In this document: piece after piece, positions 22,414 to 33,867 of the stretch
Layout of the letters: every line of letters starts with the position of its first letter
Numbering within the stretch: the first letter of the stretch is position 1
NCBI GenBank assembly: GCA_013180625.2
Contig: SNVD02011469.1
Coordinates: 186,001-250,000, forward strand
Origin: Boswellia sacra
Lineage: Eukaryota > Streptophyta > Magnoliopsida > Sapindales > Burseraceae
Length of the DNA: 64,000 nt
Direction of reading: 5' to 3'
Program-made: the position numbers and the translations under genes
The notes under the pieces: model-generated
The model's input: the letters and a program-made list of their open reading frames with translations, nothing else
What the model was told of the DNA's origin: nothing
Database searches by the model: none

Positions 22414-25400
22414 ATGTTGAAGCATTGCATCATTTTCATGGTTGTATTCCTCAGTATTGCTTTTACAGCTCTAGTTGATGGCCAGAGTCAATCAGGTTCC
22501 AAAAAGCAAATTTATTTTTTTTATAGAATATTAATTTCCTGGAGAGTTATACAGTTTTTCACTAATTAATCTGGTGCTGCGGTTTTCTGTCTCACTTTCT
22601 TTATCTTTGTCAGGCTTCATTAGCATAGATTGTGGGATAGCGGAAAATTCAGGCTACACCGACAAGAAAACGGGCATAAATTACACTTCAGATGCGACCT
22701 TTATAGAGACTGGTGTAAACAATAATATCTCACCTGAATACAAAAATAGCACCCTTGAAAACCAGTTCCTGAATGTTAGAAGCTTCCCTGAAGGAAAAAG
22801 AAATTGCTACACCTTAAAACCTGCTCCAGGCACTCTGAAGTTCTTGATTAGAGCAAGATTTTTTTACGGAAATTATGATGGAAAGCGTAAAGTACCAAGC
22901 TTTAATCTACTACTTGGAGCTGATCTCTGGGATTCAGTAGAATTGACAGACCCATCCAATATTGTCACCAAAGAGATCATCCATATTCCCCAGAAAAGCT
23001 GTATATATGTCTGTCTTGAAAACACAGGTTCCGGAACCCCTTTCATATCAGCATTAGAATTACGACCCCTGAATAATTTCACTTATGTAACTCAATCTGC
23101 AGAATCACTATTACTCCATTGGAGGTGGGATCTTGGTTCAACAACAACTCATACAATCAGGTAATTAAGTCATTTTGTATCACAAAAATTTTATGCGGGC
23201 AATCTCCTTACTAAATGAACCATGACGATGTAGGTACGAAGATGATGTTTATGATCGCATATGGTATCCCCACAGTACTAACAACTGGATGACCATAAAT
23301 AACTCTCATACTGTCAACTCCCAGAACCGTCACAAAGCACCATCTAGTGTTATGCAAACTGCCGTGATACCATTGAATGGTAGCAATTCCTTGGAGTTCA
23401 GTTGGGAGCCCAGTGATCCCAGATTTCAATATTATGCCTACTTCTATTTTGCTGAAATACAAAAGCTCCAAGAAAACCAGATTAGAGAAATTAAAATATA
23501 CATAAACGGAAGGGATTTTCGTGTGTATATGACTGATTTGGGAGATTACTTACACGAAACGACTGTGTTCACACCCTTACCCATAATAAGCGACAAAAAA
23601 AATGTGCTCTCAATCAACAAAACTTCAAGTTCAACACTACCGCCCCTCCTCAATGCCCTTGAGATATATCGCGCAAAAGAGTTCCTGCAATTGCTAACAG
23701 ACCAACAAGATGGTATGTTCATCCAGACAAGCTTACTTTTTATACATTGAAGGTTTTTAGGGATACAACTAAAACTAGACATCGTAAATTAAATTCTTTT
23801 CTTTTTTATGCTTGTAATAATCTTAGTTGATGCTGTCACGGATATTAAGTCAAAATATGGAGTGAAGAGATCAGATTGGCAAGGAGATCCTTGTGCCCCG
23901 AAAGATTACTTGTGGCAAGGTCTTAACTGCAGCTATGATGCTTATAATCCCCCAAGGATCATATTCCTGTAAGGTTTTTTGTCTAAAGAACGCATTCGAC
24001 ATCTTAATCATGATCCAACAAGTGTTAACTATTTTTGGGCCTGCTAGCAGGAACTTATCATCAAGTGGAATGGCCGGGGAGATTCCTCCTTACATATCTA
24101 GTCTCACATCATTACAAATTTTGTAAGATCTCAATCTCACTTGAATCTATTATTTAATTTGTTTATAGATTAGTGATTATAACCAAAGAAAGTCAGTTTG
24201 ACATTTAAATTACCATTGCAGAGACTTATCGAACAATAGGTTGACAGGACATGTGCCTGATTTTCTGGCACAGCTACCATTTTTGACACTGCTGTACGTT
24301 AATCAGGACTATTACCTATAAGAAAAGTTTCTTGGTTTAGGAAATAAATGAATAAATAATCATCTTTAATTATATACTTTAATCTTGCAGTAACTTGAGA
24401 GGAAACAAACTCAAAGGTTCAGTTCCAGCTGGACTCTTGGATAGACAGAAGAATGATTTGCTGTTACTAAGGTTTGTTTTCTGTCCAAAGTTTCAAATTG
24501 AAATTGCTACTATCCATAAACATACAATAGTTGATACGGCAGATAAATTTTAAGATCAAATGATAAATGCACAGTATTATCTCGATTTTTATATTAATGG
24601 TCTTCCTTTGATTTAGTGTGGACGAAAATCCAGATCTTTGTCCTGAAGCTTCATGTTCAGAGAAAAACAAGTTTATTGTTCAATCATTAGCAGCAGCTAT
24701 CTCATTATGCGCCCTCGTAACTGCAACAGTTATTTTATGGACTCTTAAAAGAGCAAGAGAAGGTAAAAATACATCTAACATAAATATTTAGTTTCAGAAC
24801 ACAATCAGATTTCCATGTAATATCCAAATTTGTTCCATGAATTCGTGCTTATTGAACTGGCAAGTTTTCCTCCAGCTTGGAAGAAGAGGTTATTGGAGTT
24901 CAAAAATCGAAGGTTCTCATACTCTGATGTCGTGAGGATTACCAATAACTTTGTGAGGGTTCTCGGGAAGGGAGGATTCGGAACAGTTTACCACGGATTC
25001 TTGAATGACACTCAAGTAGCTGTAAAGATGCTCTCTCCAACATCAGTCCAAGGATATAAGCAGTTTCAAGCTGAGGTATATACCTTAACGTGTACAGAGA
25101 ATGTATATTGACTAGGTGAAATTTATATTGGCTTTTTCTCTACAGATTGAACTTCTCATGAGAGTTCACCATAAGAACTTGACAACACTTGTTGGGTATT
25201 GTGATGAGGGAATAAACTTGGGGCTGATATATGAGTTTATGGCTAATGGAAACTTACAAAAGCATCTCTTAGGTTTGTTTCCTATGACAGCATAGCTCAT
25301 TCTATTTTAATTTGTCACAGTTACATAGTTTAGGCTGGCTATCTACTTTTTCTTTACCAACTTTGATCTACAATCAATTTATATAAGGTCTTTATTAATT

Positions 25401-26409
25401 AAAAATAAAAAAATACAATAAGGTTTATGTTTTTTTTTTTTTTAAATGGATGCAGGAGATAACAATGAGGATGTCTTGAGCTGGGAAAGGAGACTTAAAA
25501 TAGCAATAGAGGCAGCACAAGGTTAGGACTATATCATTTGTAATTTTTTTCTTTCACAAATTTTGTATTTTTTTCTAACCTATTTTTCTATTAAGTGAAA
25601 TAATATGTGCCGAATGAAATGTAGGATTGGAGTATCTCCACAGTGGTTGCAAGCCACCCATAGTCCACAGAGATGTGAAATCCACAAACATCTTACTAAA
25701 TGAAAATTTTCAGGCCAAATTAGCTGATTTTGGCCTTTCCCGAATTTTTCCTACTGAAGGTGGAACTCATGTCTCAACAATTGTTGCTGGTACCCCTGGA
25801 TACCTTGACCCTGAGTATGTAGCTCTACTCTCATCATCCTCGTAATGTCTCTGCTTTAATGTGACATGTCCACATTATAAGCTCAGAAGAATACCTTATA
25901 ATCTCAATTTGCATAGCAATTACATAATATAATGTTAGTGTCAGGATCTGTTGTAAAATAGATAACAGAGCATGGCTCATGTTTTCTGGCCCTGCAGGTA
26001 CCATGCTTCAGACAGGTTAACTGAAAAAAGTGATGTGTATAGCTTTGGTGTAGTCATTTTGGAGATTATCACAAGCAAACCTGTGATTGAAGAATCTCTT
26101 GAGAGGACTCATCTAATTCAATGGGTAAGTTTCATGCTAGCAAAAGCAGATATCATAAATATCGTTGATCCGAGATTGCAAGGAGACTTCGACATAAACT
26201 CTGTTGGGAATGCTGTAAAGATAGCAATGGCTTGTGTTTCTTCAACTTCCACGAAAAGACCAACCATGAATAAGGTAGTGATGGAACTTAAAGAGTGTTT
26301 AGCATTTGAGATAGCTCGTAAGCAGGCGCGCAATGAAACTGAATCAAGAGATTCAGTTGTATCGATCAATTCCACTCTTTATACTGAAATAACGGCCATA
26401 GCAAGGTAG
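22414..26409 (+). CDS. Gene B: malectin-like LRR receptor kinase (LRR-RLK I)
   Basis: Predicted plasma-membrane receptor kinase, closest to gene A. Exons: 22414-22495, 22614-23160, 23234-23712, 23827-23968, 24051-24122, 24222-24293, 24391-24471, 24617-24762, 24876-25075, 25146-25272, 25456-25521, 25625-25814, 25998-26409; joined 2616 nt, 871 aa, no stop. Signal peptide, malectin-like domain (exons 2-3), GDPC exon, three LRR exons of 24, 24 and 27 codons, transmembrane segment (exon 8), kinase with GKGGFG loop, [20 protein letters not shown] and DPE. All invariant catalytic residues seen, so it should be an active RD kinase. The start is the third ATG of gene A. The 3' UTR has GGGAGAAATAAG. 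Downstream DNA matches the region before fragment D. Confidence 0.9.
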
Positions 26410-27307
26410 TACTTTCCTCATTATGTACAAGTTTAGTATGATACGTGTGCACAATCTTTTTCGGGGCTTAGAACTTTTTCTAATTCAGTTATTTTGTACT
26501 TCAAGGGAGAAATAAGAAGGAATCTTTTCCTGATCATAAATTACAAGATTAATTGGAATAAATAACGGAACAGAATAGCAAATTAACTTCACGTCACATA
26601 AAGTTGGAAACCAGAGTAATCCCAGATTTAACATGTGACAAAAACATGCCAATTGGTGCTGCTATTAGCATCACACCATTTCTTTTTCAATACATTAAAT
26701 CGAACACCATTCAAAGAGTCTAAAACTCAGGGATTTTAAATTATCAATTTATTAAAAACTCACAATTAAAATCTCCAAGTCCAAGAGATCCAAATTGCAT
26801 CTTCAACGTGTTCTTTTTTTTTAGTTTATTTATTTATTTTTGAATATGGATATTTAGAAGTTGAAGAAATATAATTTTAAATAATCTACAACGAATTTTG
26901 TGCTCTTAAATTATGAAATGGTTTATTAGATATTAAAAAATACCGTCTTTTTTGTCTATAAAAAGTTTATATTGTTATTAGCATTTCTTCTAAGTTTAGA
27001 TTCATTAATTCTAGTATTTAAACATTTCGTTGTATTTAGATATATGTATATATAAGTTGACTAAAGATAAAAAATAAATAACTCCATTATATTAACATAA
27101 ATTCAATAGGTCGATGTCTAACTTTTCGGAATTAAAATTATGAAATGAGAAAAAATTATGTAAATCAGTGGCATGCGTACGTGGTAATGTATAGAAGTAC
27201 TTGTTCTAAATTTTCTGGTCAACTGTATGAACTATCAACTTTCAACACAATTTCTTAATTCATTTAATCAAACAATAATTTGCTAATCTGACTTTGTAGT
27301 ACTAGTT

Positions 27308-27346
<39 letters not shown>

Positions 27347-27474
27347 TTCGGTTAGACATATCAATCAAGAACATTAATCAAGTTTCCTTTACTTTGACAA
27401 AGTCATATGGATTAGTATGTTATTATATATATATATAGTGATATCACTTTAGACATGAAAATAATTTCCTTAAA
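26410..27474 (+). other. Gene B 3' flank, AT-rich, with (TA)n
   Basis: No gene. About 26690-27360 is matched by 39720-40330 upstream of fragment D (shared GTTTATTAGATATTAAAAAA-like, ATTTCGTTGTATTTAG-like and GAGTTCGGTTAGAC stretches), another sign of unit duplication. A (TA)n microsatellite lies at about 27311-27342, a shorter one at about 27425-27436. Confidence 0.6.
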
Positions 27475-27479
27475 AGAAA

Positions 27480-28039
27480 TGTTATGCACAAGCGGAAGCG
27501 ATAACCAACAGAATAACCAAATGCACAACCACAAACTATGCCAGATAATTGAATATAATAGCAACTAAAGAGGCAACCAATCAACCAACAATGCAAAATA
27601 GAAAGAACACCAAGATTTAACGAGGTTCGGTATAAATACCTACGTCCTCGGGCGCCGCTGAAGAAACTTTCCACTATCTTCAAAGAGAATTACAAACTTT
27701 TGGGTTACAATACAAATACCACAACTATTGGGCCAAACTGCAATTACCCAAATAGTTAGACCAAACTATAATTACCCAAACAATTGGGTAATACTATAAA
27801 TACCCAAAACAAAGGGAGAAAAACAAATATTACAAACTTTAAGGTCCTTAATGAAAGGCCCTTAAACTATAAGGTCTTATATGTGAGACCTTACAAATAG
27901 AAGGGGGTAGAGGATATTTCACTTGAGACACATAAAACTCTCCCACATGGCTTCTTTTATAAGGGCCACATGAGACCCATGTTTTTCTCCTTACCGATGT
28001 GGGATCCTTGCATATGAGCCAAACAAAGAAAAAACAACA
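27480..28039 (-). repeat. Copia 3' LTR
   Basis: 560 bp, TG...CA on the + strand (TGTTATGCACAAGC ... AAAACAACA). Downstream LTR in the element's own orientation. It carries a CCGAACCTCGTTAAATC stretch and a TTATACC/TATAA-type region shared with the other LTR. Confidence 0.9.
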
Positions 28040-28056
28040 AATCTCCACCTTGGCGA
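28040..28056 (-). other. Copia polypurine tract
   Basis: The minus strand reads AAGGTGGAGATT directly against the LTR edge, the usual position and composition of the plus-strand primer. Confidence 0.55.
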
Positions 28057-28140
28057 ATATGCCAATCCACCACAAGACTCTTCTTTTTTCCACATTCTCT
28101 ATCACAACTGCAACGCCTCCAAATGCGCCCAATGGCGCAA

Positions 28141-31100
28141 TCAAACTCGCACAATATTGATCAAGTTCAAACAATGACTAAACTTGATCGCTGTCACAAC
28201 CTTAGTCAACATATCTGCGGGATTCTTGGCAGTCTCAATCTTCTGAAGTAAGATTCTCCCTTCATCAATAATCTCCCGCACAAAGTGATACCGAACATCA
28301 ACATGCTTCGTACGAATATGGAACACTGGATTCTTCGCTAAGTGAATAGCACTCTGGCTGTCAGAATAAAGAGTGATCTTCTTCTGCCCAATTTCCAATT
28401 CATCCAGTAATCCCTGTAACCAAATAGCTTCCTTCACAGCCTCTGTCATTCCCATATACTCTGCCTCTGTAGTAGACAAAGCCACTGTAGACTGTAAAGT
28501 AGACTTCCAACTCACTGGTGCTCTTGCAAGAGTAAACACATGACCGGTTGTCGACCGACGTTTATCCAAATCACCAGCATAATCTGAATCAACATAACCA
28601 ATAGCATATTGACCACATGTATCATCTCTCTCAAAGACTAAGCCAACATCTATGGTTTTCAATAAATACCGTAGAATCCATTTCACTGCTTGCCAATGTC
28701 CTTTACCAGGATCATGCATATACCTGCTCACAACTCCAACTGCATGTGAAATGTCCGGTCTAGTACACACCATAGCATACATCAGGCTACCAACTGCATT
28801 AGCATACGGAACTCGAGACATATACTTTCGTTCCTCATCTGTACTAGGAGATAAAGATGCACTGAGCTTCATATGAGGAGCAAGTGGGGTACTTACAGGT
28901 TTAGACTGCTCTGTAATACCAAACCGCTGTAATACCTTCTTCAGATACTGCTTCTGAGTCAAACAAATCTTGCTTCTCCCTCTATCTCTGCTAATCTCCA
29001 TGCCTAGAATCTTCTTAGCTTCACCCAAATCTTTCATATCAAACTCTCGATTCAACTGAGTCTTCAACTTTGTAATTTCTTCGACATTCGTCGAAGCTAT
29101 CAACATATCATCAACATACAAGAGTAGATAAATGAAAGAACCATCATGTAGCCTCCGAAAATACACACAATTATCAAATTTGCTTCTTGTGTACCTTTGA
29201 CCCATCATAAACCGATCAAATCGCTTGTACCACTGTCTAGGAGATTGCTTCAAACCATAAAGCGATCTTTTCAGTTTGCATACCAAATTTTCCTTACCAG
29301 CAACTTTGAATCCCTCTGGCTGAGTCATATAGATTTCCTCTTCCAAGTCACCATGTAAAAATGCAGTTTTTACATCAAATTGAACTAGTTCCATATTCAT
29401 CTAAGCTACCAAGGCCAACAAAATTCTAATGGAAGAATGTTTCACAACTGGAGAAAATACCTCATTGTAGTCAATTCCTTCCCTCTGAGCGTAGCCTTTA
29501 GCCACCAACCTTGCCTTGCAGCGGACGTCATTCTTGTTAGGAAATCCATTTTTCTTTGCATATACCCATTTGCACCCAATTGCCTTTTTACCCTTCGGTA
29601 GTTGAGCTAGCTTCCAAGTTTCATTCTTCTGAAGAGACTGCATCTCTTCACTCATAGCTGTCTTCCACTGATCAACTTCAGAACATCTGACTACCTCTCT
29701 ATAAGTGGAAGGAACATCAGCATCTACAATCGGAAGTGCATAGGCCACCATATCAGCAAATCGAGCAGGTCTGCGAATCTCACGTCTTGGCCTATCAACT
29801 GTAATAGATTCTTGTTGCTGTTGAGGTTCCTGAGTAGAACCCTCACCATCATCTCCAAAATCTCCCTCTGTCACAGGAGTACCATCATCTGTCTCAACAG
29901 ATCTAACTGGATTCAATGTCGTCGTTTCAAACTCCACCTGCTGCTGAGTATGCTCCACCTGCTGTGGAGTACCATTCACCTTTGTCTGGTTTTCTGATTT
30001 CTTCAACATTGAAGACTCATCAAATGTCACATCTCTGCTGGATATAATCTTCCTCGAACTAGGACACCAAAGACGATATCCTTTTACTCCAGAAGCAAAT
30101 CCCAAGAAAATCGCTTTCTTGGCTCTAGGATCCAGCTTAGATTCTTTCACATGATAATATGCAGTAGAACCAAAAACATGTAAAGAATCATAATCAGAAA
30201 CAGGTTGTCCAGACCATACCTCCAATGGAGTTCTATCACCAATAGCAGCTGAAGGTAGACGATTAATGAGATGACACGCATAAGTCACAGCCTCAGCCCA
30301 AAATTCCTTGCCCAACCCAGCATTGGACAACATACACCGAACTTTCTCCAGCAATGTCCGGTTCATGCGTTCTGCCACCCTATTCTGCTGCGGTGTACCT
30401 CTAACAGTAAAGTGACGTACAATATCTTCATCTTGACAAAATTTCAAAAACTGATCACTGCAATGCTCACCACCATTATCTGTTCTGAGATGCTTGATTT
30501 TCTTGCCAGTTTGTGTCTCAATCATCTTTTTCCATTTAAGGAAAGCACGAAGTACATCATCTTTTGATTTCAAACAGTACACCCAAGTTCTTCTGGAAAA
30601 GTCATCAACAAAAGTAACAAAGTAGTGCCTACCTCCAATCGATGCTGTTTTGGTAGGTCCCCACACATCTGAGTGAACATAATCGAGAATACCCTTGGTA
30701 TTATGAATAGCGGTGCTAAATTTCACTCTCTTCTGCTTTCCCAGAACACAATGCTCACAGAAATCCAGCTTAAAAGTCTTTGCACCTTTCAATAAGCCTC
30801 GTTTCACCAAATTGAATAAGGCTTTCTCACCTGCATGTCCCAAACGCATATGCCACAGTCTCGTGATCTCTGAATCTGTATCATTATCAGAAACCGTAGC
30901 CGCTGATCCAGTAACTGTACTACCATTATAGTAATACAATTTGTTTCTTCTAGTGCCTTTCAATACCACAAGAGCGCCTGAAGTGACCCTCAGAATACCA
31001 TCTCGAATAGATATCCCACAGCCTTTAGATTATAAGGCTCCCAAAGAGATGAGATTCTTCTTCAACTTCGGTACATACCGAACATCTGTCAGAACTCTAG

Positions 31101-32106
31101 TCAGTCCATCATGATTCCTCAATCGGATCGAACCTATCCCAACAGTATGGCAAATATCATCATTGCCTATATACACAACTCCACAATCAAGCTGTTCAAA
31201 CTGAAAGAACCAATCTCGATGTGGACACATATGATAAGTACAACCCGAATCCATAATCCACTCATCAGAAACAGAGGTGGATGGATGACCAACTAGACAT
31301 ATATCTGAATCACTATCATCCTCACGCTCAACAACACATGCATCAGAAACAGTCTTGCCCTTTTCTTTCCTTTTCAACTTAGGACAATCTTTCTTCCAAT
31401 GCCCTTTCTCACGACAAAAGGCACACTCATCTTTTCCTAATCTACCCCTCGACCAAGACTTTCCCCTTTTTCCTGGTTTTCTACTATGACTACGCCCGCT
31501 CACTGTCAATGCATCTACTGACTCATCCCTATGTTCCCTTTGATCTTTCTTACGAATTTCATAATTCAACAAAGCAGAACAGACTTCTTCAAAAGACAGT
31601 TTATCTTTCCCATGGATAAGAGTAATGCACAAATGATCTAATTCATCCGGAAGTGAACCAATCAATAGCATAGCCTTAATTTCATCTTTGAAGGTTTCAT
31701 CTAAGTTTAACAAATCAGCAATTAACTTATTAAACTCATCAATATGAGAACTGAAGCTCGTACCTGGTTTCAACTGGAGACGGAACAATCTCTTCAAAAG
31801 ATATAGACGATTCTCATTGCTTTTCTTCATATATTTGTTCTCCAGCGCCTTCCACAATTTGTTTGCAGATGTCTCCTTTGTGAACGGATACTTTTGTTCT
31901 CTACACAAGCAAGAGCGAATCAACCCACAAGCTTTTATATTAAGCTTGTCCCAATCTCTTGCACTGATATCTTCTGGTTTTGTTTCTTCCAGAACAATAT
32001 CCAAATCCTGCTGATACAACCCGTCCAACACCTCACTCTGCCATAAGCCGAAATTATTTCGGCCATCAAATTTTTTAACATCTATTTTTGCATTTGTCAC
32101 AGTCAT
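28141..32106 (-). pseudogene. Copia gag-pol polyprotein with two in-frame stops
   Basis: One frame of about 1320 codons, interrupted only by a TAA at 31030-31032 and a TAG at 29401-29403; no frameshift. Order: gag; CCHC knuckle (CAFCREKGHWKKDC); protease with DSG active site (WIMDSGCTYHMC); after the first stop, the integrase HHCC region (MRLGHAGEKA, CEHC) and core with D (HSDVWGP), D (LRTDNGGEH) and E (RVAERMNRTL); reverse transcriptase split by the second stop, with the YVDDMLIA catalytic box; RNase H (DSDYAGDLDKRRSTTG, YSDSQSAIHLAKNP). The gag start is placed at the ATG at 32106 before VTNAKIDVKKFDG; an upstream in-frame ATG at 32169 is possible. All catalytic residues I can see remain. 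Confidence 0.9.
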
Positions 32107-32289
32107 TGTCTTCTCTAATACAGTCGATGATGATGTTATCACTACCTCTAACAAATAAGATCGATACACAAATCACCAATAACTAAACTCCAACAAACTA
32201 TTATATTCAATAACTAGCAATCCAAAATCAACAGCCCAGAACAGTAGTAAGTGCTTCAATGAAATAGCCACTAACTACCCAAAACCTTC

Positions 32290-32302
32290 GGCTCTGATAC
32301 CA
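32290..32302 (-). other. Copia primer-binding site
   Basis: On the minus strand TGGTATCAGAGCC, complementary to initiator tRNA-Met, two bases inside the 5' LTR. It is the usual copia primer. Confidence 0.85.
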
Positions 32303-32304
32303 AT

Positions 32305-32864
32305 TGTTATGCACAAGCAGAAGCGATAACCAACAGAATAACCAAATGCACAACCACAAACTATGCCAAATAATTGAATATAATAGCAACTAAAGAGGCA
32401 ACCAATCAACCAACAATGCAAAATAGAAAGAACACCAAGATTTAACGAGGTTCGGTATAAATACCTACGTCCTCGGACGCCGCTGAAGAAACTTTCCACT
32501 ATCTTCAAAGAGAATTACAAACTTTTGGGTCACAATACAAATACCACAACTATTGGGCCAAACTGCAATTATCCAAATAGTTGGACCAAACTATAATTAC
32601 CCAAACAATTGGGCAATACTATAAATACCCAAAACAAAGGGAGAAAAACAAATATTACAAACTTTAAGGTCCTTAACGAAACGCCCTTAAACTATAAGGT
32701 CTTATATGTGAGACCTTACAAATAGAAGGAGGTAGAGGATATTTCACTTGGGACACATAAAACTCTCCCACATAACTTCTTTTATAAGGGCCACATGAGA
32801 CCCATGTTTTTCTCCTGACCGATGTGGGATCCTTGCATATGAGCCAAACAAAGAAAAAACAACA
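32305..32864 (-). repeat. Copia 5' LTR
   Basis: 560 bp, about 97.5% identical by eye to 27480-28039. It should contain the element's promoter, transcribing away from gene C. Confidence 0.9.
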
Positions 32865-32869
32865 AGAAA

Positions 32870-33082
32870 TGCCAATATTATATATATAAATATATAAATT
32901 TTTTTCCCAAGAATATTTCCTTAATCTCTTTTTATGCATGAGTATTTATTGGAACTAAGTTATAATATCTTGGTGGAAATTTCTTCGATTACTACAGATC
33001 TTTTGAAAAATGATGGCGATGACAAGGATGATGCATATATGGGGCAGACATGTACACATCATTTTATTTTTTTTATTAGCAT

Positions 33083-33128
<46 letters not shown>
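32870..33128. repeat. AT-rich spacer with (TA)n microsatellite
   Basis: No gene. A (TA)n tract runs about 33087-33128 and directly borders a foldback element. Confidence 0.6.
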
Positions 33129-33131
<3 letters not shown>

Positions 33132-33392
33132 AGTGATTTATGACCATTCAACTAGTTGTGTATGATTTACTTAATTGGATGAGTAGAATAAAATTATATT
33201 TAAATAACAGACTGATTCAAACTATTATTAATCAATATAGATATTGGAATTCTTCATTCAGATTTGATTAAAGATATAGTCTAAATTGATTAACAATAGT
33301 TTGAGTCAATCTATTATTTAAATATAATTTTATTTTACTCATCAAATTAATCAAACCATACCCTACTAGTTGAATGATCATACATCACTGTT
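33129..33392. mobile_element. Foldback MITE, 264 bp
   Basis: Almost the whole element is two arms of about 110 bp in inverted order: AACAGTGATTTATGACC... on the left, ...GATCATACATCACTGTT on the right, with an AATATAATTTTATT-type block in both. TA dinucleotides at both edges fit a Tc1/mariner-type target, though both flanks are microsatellites, which weakens that reading. Confidence 0.65.
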
Positions 33393-33867
33393 TACACACA
33401 CACACACATCAACACACGTAAAGTGGCTATTCAAAGTAATAGAGATCCTGTCATCTCTGAGTCATAGTAAATCTAATACCATGTTAAGAAGAAACTAAAC
33501 AAATTTAAGCTATATATAGTTGAATAACACTTCAATAATGATTCCTCATTTCTTGCTCTTTAACCATTGAAGATTACCTAACACAAAATTTCACGTCAAC
33601 CAATCAATCCTTTCTTTATCAAGTCTTTTTCAAGAGTCTTCTCAACTGTTCAGGTTGACTAATATATGAAGTTACGTGTCTAACATTCTCAAACTTATTA
33701 TACATACATTTCAAGAAAACATGATGCAAAAGTCATAATCGGAACTTTGGCTTGGAAAATATTGTGATATTGAAGAGTTGACTGAGTTTTAAAATTTTGT
33801 AATTTGGCTGCATAAATTTCATTATGATAACTGCTTACTTTTCATAGCCAGAATATCTGAATTGTCC
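33393..33867 (+). promoter_or_regulatory. Gene C upstream region
   Basis: A short (CA)n tract near 33395-33408 is followed by AT-rich DNA with single W-box cores on both strands (CGTCAACC near 33595, GTTGACTAA near 33654, GTTGACTGAG near 33778). No TATA box is certain. Unlike genes A and B, no long-TIR element is present. Confidence 0.35.

Larger units (their letters stand above)
27480..32864 (-). mobile_element. Ty1/copia LTR retrotransposon, complete structure
   Basis: A 5.4-kb element with two 560-bp LTRs (27480-28039 and 32305-32864), a perfect 5-bp target duplication AGAAA (27475-27479, 32865-32869), a primer-binding site, a polypurine stretch and one gag-pol frame on the minus strand. 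By eye the LTRs differ at about 14 positions (2.5%), mostly transitions, so the insertion is fairly young. It sits between genes B and C, about 1 kb upstream of gene C, in opposite orientation. Two in-frame stops make it non-autonomous as read. Confidence 0.95.

Noticed and set aside
29812..32014. Several + strand open frames of 60-98 codons inside the copia element
   Set aside because: All are antisense to the gag-pol frame and show no independent features.
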